A stretch of DNA of 64,000 nucleotides from Fusibacter ferrireducens (lineage in GTDB: Bacteria; Bacillota; Clostridia; Peptostreptococcales; Acidaminobacteraceae): the NCBI RefSeq assembly GCF_015352425.1, contig NZ_JADKNH010000004.1:82013-146012 (forward strand). The letters are read 5' to 3'. Position 1 is the stretch's first letter, and each line of letters begins with the position of its first letter. The notes below the pieces were generated by a model. The model searched no databases and was not told the DNA's origin. It saw only the letters and a list, made by a program, of their open reading frames with translations. The translations under genes were made by a program, and so were the position numbers. Positions 34,689-43,663 of the stretch are shown here, one piece after another.

Positions 34689-35607
34689 GTTTTTCCTCCT
34701 TTAGTGAATAGTTACCTTCTAATGCATTTCGAATATGCCCATTTGATTTTTCTAATAAGTTTTGGGCTTCTTCAAAAGAACATTGAAGGAGAATCATAGT
34801 GATGGCAATTTTTACACTGCCTTTTGACTTTTCTAGTGTGCTCTGGGCTTGACTGCGTGAGCATTGGGTGGCATCTATAACGATGTTCTCTGCACGTGTA
34901 ACCAGTTTGGCATTGGTTTGCATCACATCGACCATGAGATTCTGATAGACTTTTCCGATGCCAATCATGGCTCCTGTGGAAATCATATTGAGAATCATTT
35001 TTTGAGCCGTTCCAGCTTTTAGTCGAGTGGACCCTGTAAGCACTTCTGGTCCAGTGACAGGTTCTATGGCTATATCAGCTTCCTTACTCATTTCGGAGTT
35101 TTTATTACAGGCAATGATTGCTGTTTTGCAACCCATTTTTTTTGCATACTTTAGAGCATAGATGACATAAGGGGTTCTACCACTAGCAGCAATGCCAATC
35201 ACAATATCATTTGCGGTTAAGGCAATTTTCTTTAAATCGTCCTCTCCCAGCGTAGTACTGTCTTCGGCACCTTCAACTGCTGTAATAAAAGCACTTTCGC
35301 CTCCAGCAATTAGACCTACAACTCTCTCGGGAGAAATGCCAAATGTTGGAGGACATTCTACAGCATCCAACAACCCCAACCGTCCGCTGGTACCTGCACC
35401 AATATAGATGATCCTACCTTGATGCTTTAAAGCATATGTGCACCATTCAATAAGTGTAGAAACTTCTGGGAGCACTTCTTGAACAGCTTCAATAATGTGA
35501 CGATCTTCCTTATTCATGAGGGTTGCAATCTCGATAGGGGTCATATGATCTAGTGTCATTGTTCTTGGGTTTCTTGTTTCTGTAGTGAGTTTTTTTAAAT
35601 CTATCAA
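34681..35607 (-). CDS. murQ: N-acetylmuramic acid 6-phosphate etherase
   Basis: A 308-residue SIS-fold lyase that cleaves the lactyl ether of MurNAc-6-phosphate to give GlcNAc-6-phosphate and lactate. Motifs: TETRNPRT start, GAGTSGRLGLLDA, ECPPTFG and GIAASGRTPYV. It overlaps the murR stop by 4 bp. A small UBA-like C-terminal part (QAQSTLEKSKG) is usual for the family. Confidence 0.95.
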   Translation of the reverse strand: MIDLKKLTTETRNPRTMTLDHMTPIEIATLMNKEDRHIIEAVQEVLPEVSTLIEWCTYALKHQGRIIYIGAGTSGRLGLLDAVECPPTFGISPERVVGLIAGGESAFITAVEGAEDSTTLGEDDLKKIALTANDIVIGIAASGRTPYVIYALKYAKKMGCKTAIIACNKNSEMSKEADIAIEPVTGPEVLTGSTRLKAGTAQKMILNMISTGAMIGIGKVYQNLMVDVMQTNAKLVTRAENIVIDATQCSRSQAQSTLEKSKGSVKIAITMILLQCSFEEAQNLLEKSNGHIRNALEGNYSLKEEKHE

Positions 35608-36479
35608 AATATTTTCCTCCTGTTGTCACTCTCTTCGTGTGCTGTTTTATCAATATGTGTTTTTTCGAATTGCTTTACACTCAATTCATATTCTTTGTTG
35701 ATAAATGCGGTATAAAGTATATCTATAATGTTTAATTGAGCAATTCGCGAAGACATGGCGCCACTGCGAAAGATAAATTCTGTAGCAGCCACACTCAAGG
35801 TATAATCTGCTAGTCGAGATAGGGGATTGTCTTCAAATCGTGTTATGGCAATTACGGGAGAACCATTATCTTTAGCGATCTCCACACAGCGCAATACTTC
35901 TTCCGTCAGACCAGAATAGCTGATTGCAATAGCGATATCATCCTGAGTCATATTTTTTGACTGTAAAAGTTGTGCATGCCAATCTTCACTGAGGTTGCAG
36001 GGTTTGTTAATTCTTAAAAACTTTAGATAAGCATCTTTTGCAACTAAAAGTGAAGACCCCATACCGAAAAGACAAATTGTTCTAGCGTTGATTAATAGAT
36101 CAATACATTGTTGCAAGGTGTTAAGGTCTATGAGTTTACGCGTATTCTCTAAAGAAATGATATTTTTATAGGTCACTTTATCTAATATGGTTTCAAGAGC
36201 GTCATCCTTGCTGATTTCTTTGCCCTTTTCATCAGAAGTTGATTGCCTCAAGGCCAATTCATAAACTAGAGATGTATGCAATTCCCTATACCCCTTGAAC
36301 CCTAATTTTTGGCATAGCCTAATGATCGTTGAAGCGGAGGCATAAGATTCGCTTGCAAGCGCGTGAATACTGTAGTTAGAAACAGCTTCTGGATTTTCAA
36401 TTAAAATTTTAATAACGGATTTTTCGGCACCACTTGCCTGATTTCTATATTCTTGTAGTCGTACTAAAACACTTTTCAT
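35604..36479 (-). CDS. murR: MurR/RpiR family transcriptional regulator
   Basis: The ATG at 36479, preceded by AAAGGAGG, gives 291 residues. An N-terminal RpiR helix-turn-helix (ALASESYASASTIIRLCQKLGF) is followed by a SIS domain (GMGSSLLVAKDA, SYSGLTEEV) that binds a sugar phosphate, probably MurNAc-6-phosphate. A perfect inverted repeat at 36495-36522 lies between its promoter and RBS and is the likely autoregulatory operator. Confidence 0.9.
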   Translation of the reverse strand: MKSVLVRLQEYRNQASGAEKSVIKILIENPEAVSNYSIHALASESYASASTIIRLCQKLGFKGYRELHTSLVYELALRQSTSDEKGKEISKDDALETILDKVTYKNIISLENTRKLIDLNTLQQCIDLLINARTICLFGMGSSLLVAKDAYLKFLRINKPCNLSEDWHAQLLQSKNMTQDDIAIAISYSGLTEEVLRCVEIAKDNGSPVIAITRFEDNPLSRLADYTLSVAATEFIFRSGAMSSRIAQLNIIDILYTAFINKEYELSVKQFEKTHIDKTAHEESDNRRKIF

Positions 36480-36494
36480 TGGAGGCCTCCTTTG

Positions 36495-36553
36495 AATCAT
36501 GTACGTGAATCAGTACATGATTTCAGTATAATCTGATGGTATTAAGTTGTAAA
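36495..36553 (-). promoter_or_regulatory. mur operon promoter and probable MurR operator
   Basis: On the minus strand a TTTACA -35 (36553-36548), a 17-bp spacer and a TATACT -10 (36530-36525) are followed directly by a perfect 10-bp inverted repeat, AATCATGTAC-8-GTACATGATT (36495-36522). The repeat covers the predicted transcription start, a classic repressor position. Confidence 0.75.
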
Positions 36554-36604
36554 TAGATGCGCATTTTAATAAAATAAAATTTCATACAATGACTTTTTAT
36601 ATGC

Positions 36605-36675
36605 CAATTTATCAGAAATCTTGGATGATAAATTGACATTTGTATATGGCTGTCCAAATTTATTAATGATACAAT
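36605..36675 (+). promoter_or_regulatory. Promoter region of the EIIA gene with inverted repeat
   Basis: CAATTTATC (36605-36613) and GATAAATTG (36627-36635) form a perfect 9-bp inverted repeat with a 13-bp spacer, overlapping a TTGACA (36633-36638). An extended -10 TGATACAAT ends at 36675. The repeat differs from the MurR operator, so another regulator may act here. Confidence 0.5.
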
Positions 36676-36711
36676 CAAGTCAATGATGCATTGAAAGAGA
36701 GGTATTCGCAT

Positions 36712-37185
36712 ATGTTTGGTTTTAATAAAAGGACATGTATTCATTTTTTACCGGTTGCAAAGGGCAAGACGATTCGTCTTGAGGAAGTCCCAGATGCTGT
36801 TTTTTCGCAGAAGATGCTGGGTGATGGGTATGCTGTAATTCCAAGTGAAGGCGTGATTTCAGCACCAGTATCTGGTACGATAGTTCAAGTGTTTCCAACA
36901 TTACATGCAATCGGCATTGAAACAAAAGAGGGCTTGGAAGTTTTAGTCCATATCGGTCTGAATACGGTGACGTTGAAAGGGGAAGGATTCTCGCAGTTAT
37001 GTGAAGTGGGCAAAAAGATCAAAGCAGGTGATCCCTTAGTCAGAGTCGATTTAGCATTGTTAAAAGAAAAAAATATTTCAGAGATTACGCCTGTTTTGAT
37101 CACCAATATGGAAAAAGTAAAATCTGTCAAAATATTTGAAGGAGAACACGTAAAGATAAGCGCTGAAGTTAATTTGGTTAAGTAA
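36712..37185 (+). CDS. PTS glucose-type EIIA protein
   Basis: The ATG at 36712 gives 157 residues, a stand-alone EIIA(Glc)-like domain with the phospho-acceptor H80 in VHIGLNTV and partner H65. The upstream TTG in frame is less likely. It is divergent from the mur operon and probably donates phosphate to MurP, which lacks EIIA, and perhaps to other transporters. Confidence 0.88.
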   Translation: MFGFNKRTCIHFLPVAKGKTIRLEEVPDAVFSQKMLGDGYAVIPSEGVISAPVSGTIVQVFPTLHAIGIETKEGLEVLVHIGLNTVTLKGEGFSQLCEVGKKIKAGDPLVRVDLALLKEKNISEITPVLITNMEKVKSVKIFEGEHVKISAEVNLVK

Positions 37186-37273
37186 ACAAATCCGGCTCTA
37201 GTATTCTTTAAATTTTTGTCTTTAATTTATAAAATTATGTTCTTAAAAAGAGGGCTTCTTAGCAAATAAACAC

Positions 37274-37312
37274 AAAAAATCATCTCAATTCATGAACGGA
37301 GATGATTTTTGA
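37274..37312. terminator. Bidirectional terminator EIIA/sdaAA
   Basis: AAAAAATCATCTC (37274-37286) pairs with GAGATGATTTTT (37299-37310), leaving A and T tracts on the two sides between convergent genes. Confidence 0.85.
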
Positions 37313-37326
37313 TGGTTTATCTCATT

Positions 37327-38205
37327 TTATTTTGAAAACAAATCCGTCGCAATTTGAATACCGGTCTTAGTCGTCGCAAGTCCGCCTAAGGCCGTTTCCC
37401 GAAGTGAAGAAGGCATGGATTTGCCCACGCGATACATGGCGTCCACAACTTCGTCGAATGGAATGATGCTCTTAATTTCTGCAAGAGACATTTCAGCGCA
37501 GAGCAGAGCGTTAGCAGCCCCAATGGCATTGCGTTTGGCACAAGGACTTTCAACTAATCCTGCAATGGGGTCGCAGACGAGTCCAAGAAGATTCTTAAAG
37601 CACATTGCAGAAGCATTGAAGACTTGTTCTACACTGCCTCCCATCATGTGAACAACGGCAGCAGATGCCATGGCAGATGCTGTGCCCACTTCTGCTTGAC
37701 AACCTCCTTCTGCACCAGAGATCGTCGCGTTTCTAGCGACAATGCTCCCCACCATATTCGCAGCGAGAAGGCCCTTAATAAGTTGCGCTTCTGTGAGATC
37801 AAAGCGTTCTTTTGCAGTGACTAGTACAGCAGGTAATACGCCACATGAACCCGCTGTGGGTGAAGCGACGACTTTGCCCATGGAAGCGTTCACTTCCATA
37901 GTACCTAGAGCGTAAGCAGCAGCCTTGGCAATGGTTTCGCCACAGACAGTCTTTTGGGATTCATATCGCTTTTTCAGTTGAATGCTATCATTGCCTATGA
38001 TTTTACCGTGAATATGATTGTCCACATCGTTAATGCCTGAAGCTACGGCATTTTCCATAACTTTTAAGACCGATTTAAGATAGCTTTCAATATATTCTGG
38101 CGTCTTTTCAGTTTTTTTGGTTTCATAGGCCAGTGCAAGAGCATCCAAGCTGACACTACTTTTGTGACAATAATCTATAATGTCTAAAGCACTTGTTAGT
38201 TTCAT
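37327..38205 (-). CDS. sdaAA: L-serine ammonia-lyase, Fe-S-dependent, subunit alpha
   Basis: A 292-residue subunit of the two-part oxygen-sensitive L-serine dehydratase (serine to pyruvate plus ammonia). Cysteines in GSCGVLP, AEGGCQAEVG and LVCDPIAGLVE match the Fe-S binding and catalytic region. It follows sdaAB by 8 bp. Confidence 0.95.
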   Translation of the reverse strand: MKLTSALDIIDYCHKSSVSLDALALAYETKKTEKTPEYIESYLKSVLKVMENAVASGINDVDNHIHGKIIGNDSIQLKKRYESQKTVCGETIAKAAAYALGTMEVNASMGKVVASPTAGSCGVLPAVLVTAKERFDLTEAQLIKGLLAANMVGSIVARNATISGAEGGCQAEVGTASAMASAAVVHMMGGSVEQVFNASAMCFKNLLGLVCDPIAGLVESPCAKRNAIGAANALLCAEMSLAEIKSIIPFDEVVDAMYRVGKSMPSSLRETALGGLATTKTGIQIATDLFSK

Positions 38206-38213
38206 ACGCCCTC

Positions 38214-38888
38214 CTATTCATATATTTTTTGAATGACATTTACCGAGATCATACCATCAATTTGGGTGAGTTCATCCACGACATTTTTGGGAATTCTTTC
38301 ATCTGCTTCTATGATGCCAATGGCCTTTTGGCCTTTTTCTTCTCGATAGAGTTTCATGAAAGCAATGTTAATGCGGTTTTGAGAAAGTATAGTGGATATC
38401 TTGGCGAGCATGCCTGAACTGTCTTTGTGATGCGTCACAAGCGTATTGAACTCACCTGTAAAGTGGACATCAATACCGTTGATTGACTTGATGATCATCT
38501 TGCCACCACCTATTGAAATACCTGTAATTTCCCAGGTCTCTAGCAAGTTGGTCTTTGCATGTATTAAAACGGTATTAGGGTGTTCAGAATCGTCATCCGA
38601 AGAGATAAACTCATATTTTAATGTTCTATTTTCTGCAATCTTAAAGGCATCTACAAGGCGCTCATCATCAGGTTTAAATCCTAAAATGCCACCCAGTAAA
38701 GCCACATCTGTACCATGACCTTTATAGGTTTTAGAGAACGAACCATAGAGCACAAAACGAACTTCCACAATTGGAGACTTGATGATCTTTTGTGCAGCAT
38801 ATCCGATTCGACAGGCGCCGGCAGTGTGCGAACTCGAAGGCCCAATCATAATGGGGCCGATAATATCAAAAATATTATAATCTTTCAC
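38214..38888 (-). CDS. sdaAB: L-serine ammonia-lyase, Fe-S-dependent, subunit beta
   Basis: A GTG at 38888 preceded by TTGGAGG gives 224 residues beginning VKDYNIFDIIGP; the longer frame to 39104 adds residues not seen in the family. IMIGPSSSHTAGA is the family hallmark, and the C-terminal half is an ACT domain. It pairs with the alpha subunit just downstream. Confidence 0.93.
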   Translation of the reverse strand: MKDYNIFDIIGPIMIGPSSSHTAGACRIGYAAQKIIKSPIVEVRFVLYGSFSKTYKGHGTDVALLGGILGFKPDDERLVDAFKIAENRTLKYEFISSDDDSEHPNTVLIHAKTNLLETWEITGISIGGGKMIIKSINGIDVHFTGEFNTLVTHHKDSSGMLAKISTILSQNRINIAFMKLYREEKGQKAIGIIEADERIPKNVVDELTQIDGMISVNVIQKIYE

Positions 38889-39263
38889 TGAAAACCTCCA
38901 ATAGTTTTTTAAATATTTCTCTTTGTTAATAATTAAATCTATAATAACAAAAAAAATATATAAATGCGATATAGATTGTATAAATATTCTTTGATCATAG
39001 AATTTGAATTGGAAGAGCATGTTGACCATTGCTTGGATAATGAGACAATAGCGGGTAAATTCAATCCTGTTTTGTACTGATGGCTTCGAGCCTGAAAAAT
39101 ACATGAATATAAAAAAAGCTATGCTGACAGTATCGAACCCCTTTTTTTCTTCATGAACGGGCGTTATAAAAAATTTGATTATATGGGGTTGTAGAGGTTA
39201 TAATATCTAAATAGAAAGTATTATTTGAATAAATAAACGGGGTGTGGATACTAGGAGGGCAAT
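38889..39263. other. AT-rich intergenic region with MCP promoter
   Basis: About 375 bp without a supported gene. A likely promoter for the chemoreceptor lies at its right end (TTGATT, 18 bp, TATAAT near 39175-39204). No riboswitch was recognised. Confidence 0.5.
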
Positions 39264-41042
39264 ATGAAAAAGATAAGAACGAAATTGATTTTGATGGTTT
39301 TAATTAATATGTTGCTTATAGCCGCAATTGTTGGTGCAACGGCAGTTTATTTTATTCATTCAAGTAATATAAGTCGATTAAATCAACTTGAAGGTAAATT
39401 GAGAGAAAACTATGATCTGAATATCAAGAGTCAAGTTGAAATTATTGTTTCTGAGTTAAACGGGATACAAAAGCAGATCAGTGAGAAAAAGATTACATTG
39501 GCTGAGGGACAAGAGATTGCAGCAGATGTGATTCGAAACGCTCAATATGGTGAAAATGGTTACTTTTGGGCAGATACAGTAGATGGCGTAAATGTCGTCT
39601 TGCTGGGGAAAAAAGATGTTGAGGGCAGCAATAGACTTGACCTTGAGGACAAACTGGGGAATAAAATTGTTCAGCAGATGATCCAAATAGCCACATCAAA
39701 TGGTGAAGGTTTTTATGACTACTATTTCCCAAAACCAGGTGAGACAGAGGCACTTCCTAAGCGTGCATTTGTGAAATTATACGAACCTTTCAATTGGGTT
39801 ATTGGCACAGGTAATTATATAGATGATATTGATGTCTTTGTTGTTAAAGAAAAAGGGATTGTTACAGAAGATGTCAGTCGCATTATTTTATTACTCAGCA
39901 CCTTTATCATCGGTGGATTGGGTATTGGATTTCTCGTTTCTTTTGTCATGAGCAATTCCATATCAAAACCTATTTTGTTGCTGGCGGAACTTGTGGATAA
40001 GACGGCCAATCTCAATATTAAAGATGATACAGGGTATGACCACTTGGTAGAGTATAAAGACGAACGCGGTGTCATCGCACGTTCTATAGCCAATTTAAGA
40101 GCGGTTCTTAGAGATTTGGTTAAAGAAATGAATGCGGATTCCATACGGTTGACAGGTGCATACAATGAGCTCAGTGGGATTGTGACACAAGGACGAGAAG
40201 GGATTGATGCGGTGACGCAAACTGTAGCAGACTTTGCAAAGGGTGCCAATGAGCAGGCGGAGGATGCACAGGAAGCGGCAATTAATATGGATAGTCTTGC
40301 AAATGAGATCAATCAAAGCGTTAGGAGTGCTGAACAACTCAGAAGCTATACCGGTGAAGTTACAGAAAATAACGCTTCTGGTGTTAAACTCATCAGAGAA
40401 CTCGATGAAAAGTTTAAGGGCACGAAAGAGGCCAATGCCAGTTTGAATGAAAATGTAGGCACACTGACTGTAAAATCGTCTTCTATTGTTCAAATTACCA
40501 ACACCATTCAACAAATTGCAGAGCAGACTAATTTATTGGCATTGAATGCAGCTATTGAGGCAGCAAGAGCAGGCGAAGCAGGTAGAGGTTTCGCAGTTGT
40601 GGCAGATGAGATTCGTAAATTGGCAGAGGAAACTTCTAAATCCACTTTGCAAATTGATCAAATTATCCAGGAAATTCTTGGCGAAATTGATGAAACTGAA
40701 ATCAATATGCAAAATGCAAATCAAGCGGTTGAAATTTCAGGAGAAGTACTTCAAAAGGTACAGTTCTCATTTGATGCAATTGAAAAATCCATGGTGGACA
40801 CTATTCTGCAATTGGATAATATCACAAAAAATGTCCATAACGTCGATCAAAACAAGGATAGGGCAATTGAATCCATCAACGGGATATCGGCCGTTACAGA
40901 AGAGAATGCCGCGGCCTCTGAGGAAATCTACGCAACGATGGATACTCAGGCAGAACTTATGCGACATATTCAAGATAATGCATCAGAGGTGGGTAAGATT
41001 GCAGGCATACTGACAGAAATTATTAGTCGATTTAATGTATAG
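39264..41042 (+). CDS. Methyl-accepting chemotaxis protein, sCache_2 sensor
   Basis: A 592-residue receptor with an N-terminal TM (about 7-29), an extracytoplasmic single Cache domain (about 60-190, with [11 protein letters not shown] and [16 protein letters not shown]), a second TM (about 208-232), HAMP and the signalling domain with the conserved tip [19 protein letters not shown]. sCache_2 domains often bind small carboxylates; the ligand is unknown. AGGAGG precedes the ATG. Confidence 0.93.
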   Translation: MKKIRTKLILMVLINMLLIAAIVGATAVYFIHSSNISRLNQLEGKLRENYDLNIKSQVEIIVSELNGIQKQISEKKITLAEGQEIAADVIRNAQYGENGYFWADTVDGVNVVLLGKKDVEGSNRLDLEDKLGNKIVQQMIQIATSNGEGFYDYYFPKPGETEALPKRAFVKLYEPFNWVIGTGNYIDDIDVFVVKEKGIVTEDVSRIILLLSTFIIGGLGIGFLVSFVMSNSISKPILLLAELVDKTANLNIKDDTGYDHLVEYKDERGVIARSIANLRAVLRDLVKEMNADSIRLTGAYNELSGIVTQGREGIDAVTQTVADFAKGANEQAEDAQEAAINMDSLANEINQSVRSAEQLRSYTGEVTENNASGVKLIRELDEKFKGTKEANASLNENVGTLTVKSSSIVQITNTIQQIAEQTNLLALNAAIEAARAGEAGRGFAVVADEIRKLAEETSKSTLQIDQIIQEILGEIDETEINMQNANQAVEISGEVLQKVQFSFDAIEKSMVDTILQLDNITKNVHNVDQNKDRAIESINGISAVTEENAAASEEIYATMDTQAELMRHIQDNASEVGKIAGILTEIISRFNV

Positions 41043-41099
41043 TTTAAGGGTTAAAATCTAGGTTTTGAGCATCTTTTAAAGCACGATGATTTCAAATTA

Positions 41100-41145
41100 A
41101 AAAGCACACTTACTGCAGCAATAAAATGCGCATGAGTGTGCTTTT
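41100..41145. terminator. Bidirectional terminator MCP/ABC-F
   Basis: AAAAGCACACT (41100-41110) pairs with AGTGTGCTTTT (41135-41145) between convergent genes. Confidence 0.85.
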
Positions 41146-41149
41146 GATA

Positions 41150-42706
41150 TTATACAATTTTAGTAGTCCATTCTTCCAAATTCCAGACATCTGTAACAAT
41201 ATCTCTATAGAATTCGGGTTCATGGCTGATGAGTAATACAGAACCTTTGTAAGCTTGCAATGCTCGTTTAAGCTCTGCCTTTGCATCTACATCCAGATGG
41301 TTTGTAGGCTCATCCAAGATGAGAAAGTTAGTTTCACGATTAATCAATTTGCAAAGTCTTACTTTAGCTTGTTCACCACCGCTTAGGACAACGACTTTAC
41401 TTTCAATGTGCTGATTGGTTAAACCACATTTTGCAAGTGCTGCTCTGACCTCGTATTGCGTAAATGCAGGGAAGGACTCCCAGACTTCTTCAATACAAGT
41501 TTTATAATTGGCATCCTTGATTTCTTGTTCAAAGTAACCAATATGAAGAAATTCGCCAAGATCGACTTGCCCTGAAAGCCCTTTGATTTCACCAATAATG
41601 CTCTTGAGTAAGGTGGTCTTCCCCAGACCGTTGGCACCAGTAATGGCTATTTTCTGTCCTCTTTCCATTAAAAGATTCAATGGGCTACATAGAGGTTCGT
41701 CATAACCAATCACAAGATCAGTGACTTTAAAAAGCATTTTACCACTGGTACGTGCCATTTTAAAGTTGAATTCAGGTTTTGGTTTTTCTTTGGCAAGTTC
41801 AATGACGTCCATTTTATCTAATTTTTTCTGTCTTGACATGGCCATATTTCTGGTAGAGACACGTGCTTTATTTCGAGCTACAAAATCCTCAAGATCTGAA
41901 ATTTCTTGTTGCTGTTGCTTATAGGCAGATTCGAGTTGTTTCTTTTTGGCCTCATAAATGCGCATATAGTTGTCGTAGTCGCCAACATAGCGATTGAGGG
42001 CCTTGTTATCCATATGATAAACTAAGTTGATCACACTGTTTAAAAATGGAATATCATGTGAAATTAAGATAAAGGCATTTTCATATTCTTGAAGGTAGCG
42101 TTTAAGCCATTCAATATGCTCTTCATCAAGATAGTTTGTAGGCTCATCCAGCAACAAGATATCTGGTTTCTCAAGCAACAATTTGGCCAGAAGTATTTTA
42201 GTGCGCTGTCCACCGCTTAAGCTCTCCACAGGTTTATCTAAGCCGACATCCAGAAGCCCAAGACCTCTGGCGATTTCGTTTACTTTTGCATCGATTACAT
42301 AAAAATCGTTGTGATTTAAAATATCTTGAATCGTGCCGACTTCTTCCATGAGCTGATTGAGTTCTTCTTCATCGACCTCGCCCATTTTCATATACATATC
42401 ATTCATTTCCGCTTCTAGATCAAAAAGATATTTGAAAGCGCTGTCCAATACATTTTTAATGGTCATGTTTTTTTCAAGAACCGTATGCTGATCTAAATAA
42501 CCGACTCTAACACGTTTAGACCATTCAATCGTCCCTTCGTCAGGTTCAAGTTTATGGGTGATAATATTCATAAAAGTGGATTTACCTTCACCGTTGGCGC
42601 CAATGAGGCCGATATGCTCCCCCATTAAGAGTCTAAAAGATACATTATTAAAGATTGCTCGATCGCCAAAGCCGTGGCTCAAGTTCTTTACTGTTAAAAT
42701 ACTCAT
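41150..42706 (-). CDS. ABC-F family ATPase
   Basis: The ATG at 42706, preceded by AAAGGAT, gives 518 residues; the upstream extension to 42880 is low-complexity and unsupported. Two ABC domains carry Walker A GANGEGKST and GANGLGKTT, signatures LSGGQR and LSGGEQ, and Walker B ILLLDEPTNYLDEEH and LILDEPTNHLD, joined by a charged coiled linker. ABC-F proteins bind the ribosomal E site and aid translation or antibiotic resistance. The subtype resembles YkpA/YbiT-like housekeeping members. Confidence 0.9.
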   Translation of the reverse strand: MSILTVKNLSHGFGDRAIFNNVSFRLLMGEHIGLIGANGEGKSTFMNIITHKLEPDEGTIEWSKRVRVGYLDQHTVLEKNMTIKNVLDSAFKYLFDLEAEMNDMYMKMGEVDEEELNQLMEEVGTIQDILNHNDFYVIDAKVNEIARGLGLLDVGLDKPVESLSGGQRTKILLAKLLLEKPDILLLDEPTNYLDEEHIEWLKRYLQEYENAFILISHDIPFLNSVINLVYHMDNKALNRYVGDYDNYMRIYEAKKKQLESAYKQQQQEISDLEDFVARNKARVSTRNMAMSRQKKLDKMDVIELAKEKPKPEFNFKMARTSGKMLFKVTDLVIGYDEPLCSPLNLLMERGQKIAITGANGLGKTTLLKSIIGEIKGLSGQVDLGEFLHIGYFEQEIKDANYKTCIEEVWESFPAFTQYEVRAALAKCGLTNQHIESKVVVLSGGEQAKVRLCKLINRETNFLILDEPTNHLDVDAKAELKRALQAYKGSVLLISHEPEFYRDIVTDVWNLEEWTTKIV

Positions 42707-42846
42707 ATAAAATCCTTTCTTTAAGTCCCAATAGTCCTTTGATATTATATAATAAAAGATGTTAAAAAAGCAAAAATAATTTTTAATATGTTTAATCAGT
42801 ATAGAATAACTCGAAGATAGAAGATGTAAAGAGAGGATAGATTCAC

Positions 42847-43431
42847 ATGAAGGTAAAAAAGATAACAGAATTGGACTCATTGAAATACTTAAAGGGCTAT
42901 GGCATTGACTATATCACGAAAGAAGGCAATTCTGCATATTGGGAACTTGTCTCTAGAGCTGGGATTGAACGTCTTGAATCAGAAATATTTCAAGGGAAAG
43001 TCTATACGGATGGGGCCATGATCGTGGCATCTGACAAGGCAAGAGAGCATCTCGTTATGATCAGAGAATACAGAGTATCTGCTGGGAAATATCTATATAT
43101 GTTTCCAGCGGGCCTCATAGACGATGGAGAACAAATTGAGCAGGCTAGTATTCGGGAATTTAAAGAAGAAACAGGCCTTACATTCAGCCCTGTGAGTATT
43201 TCAACACCGAGGTATGTATCCGTTGGGATCGTGAATGAGCGTGTCAATGTCGCCTATGGTTACTATTCTGGGACTGCTAGTACGGCATATCAAACTGAGC
43301 ATGAAGAGGCTGAAATTATCTTTGTAGACCGTGAAAAAGCAAATCAAATTTTAGAACATGAAGAAATCAGCATACGATCGGCGTTGATATTAGAGCATTT
43401 TTTTAAATTAAATGTCTTTATTGACGGTTAG
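42847..43431 (+). CDS. Nudix hydrolase, ADP-ribose pyrophosphatase type
   Basis: A 194-residue protein with a Nudix box G-x5-E-x7-REFKEETGL (about residues 94-116) preceded by PAGLID, the layout of ADP-ribose pyrophosphatases. It hydrolyses nucleoside diphosphate-linked compounds, probably ADP-ribose. It is divergent from the ABC-F gene. Confidence 0.88.
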   Translation: MKVKKITELDSLKYLKGYGIDYITKEGNSAYWELVSRAGIERLESEIFQGKVYTDGAMIVASDKAREHLVMIREYRVSAGKYLYMFPAGLIDDGEQIEQASIREFKEETGLTFSPVSISTPRYVSVGIVNERVNVAYGYYSGTASTAYQTEHEEAEIIFVDREKANQILEHEEISIRSALILEHFFKLNVFIDG

Positions 43432-43484
43432 AATTATGTTTTTAAAATGTAAACAAATTAAAAAGACATGGATTGGCAGCAAGA

Positions 43485-43663
43485 AGTGTGATATAATGAC
43501 TTGTTGATGAAATCACCTGATTTCGCAACCCGTTGATAATACGTAAATGATTATTAAAGATGTGCGAATGCGCATCTTTTAACCATTTTGTTAGCAGAAA
43601 ATCTTTCTGGATCGTAAGGCATCCAGAATTCTGTGGATGTAAGATTGAGAAAGGAACAATTAA
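43485..43663 (+). promoter_or_regulatory. Structured leader of the DEAD-box helicase gene
   Basis: A TATAAT near 43491-43496 implies a ~160-nt 5' UTR. It holds a hairpin GAAATC/GATTTC (43509-43524) and a strong 10-bp stem AAAGATGTGC-GAAT-GCGCATCTTT (43557-43580) followed by TTTAACC. Such leaders precede cold-induced RNA helicase genes in many bacteria, where they influence termination or mRNA stability; autoregulation is inferred. Confidence 0.55.

Noticed and set aside
39815-40312. Minus-strand open frame inside the chemoreceptor gene
   Set aside because: It lies fully within a strongly supported receptor gene, and has no RBS or recognisable domain.
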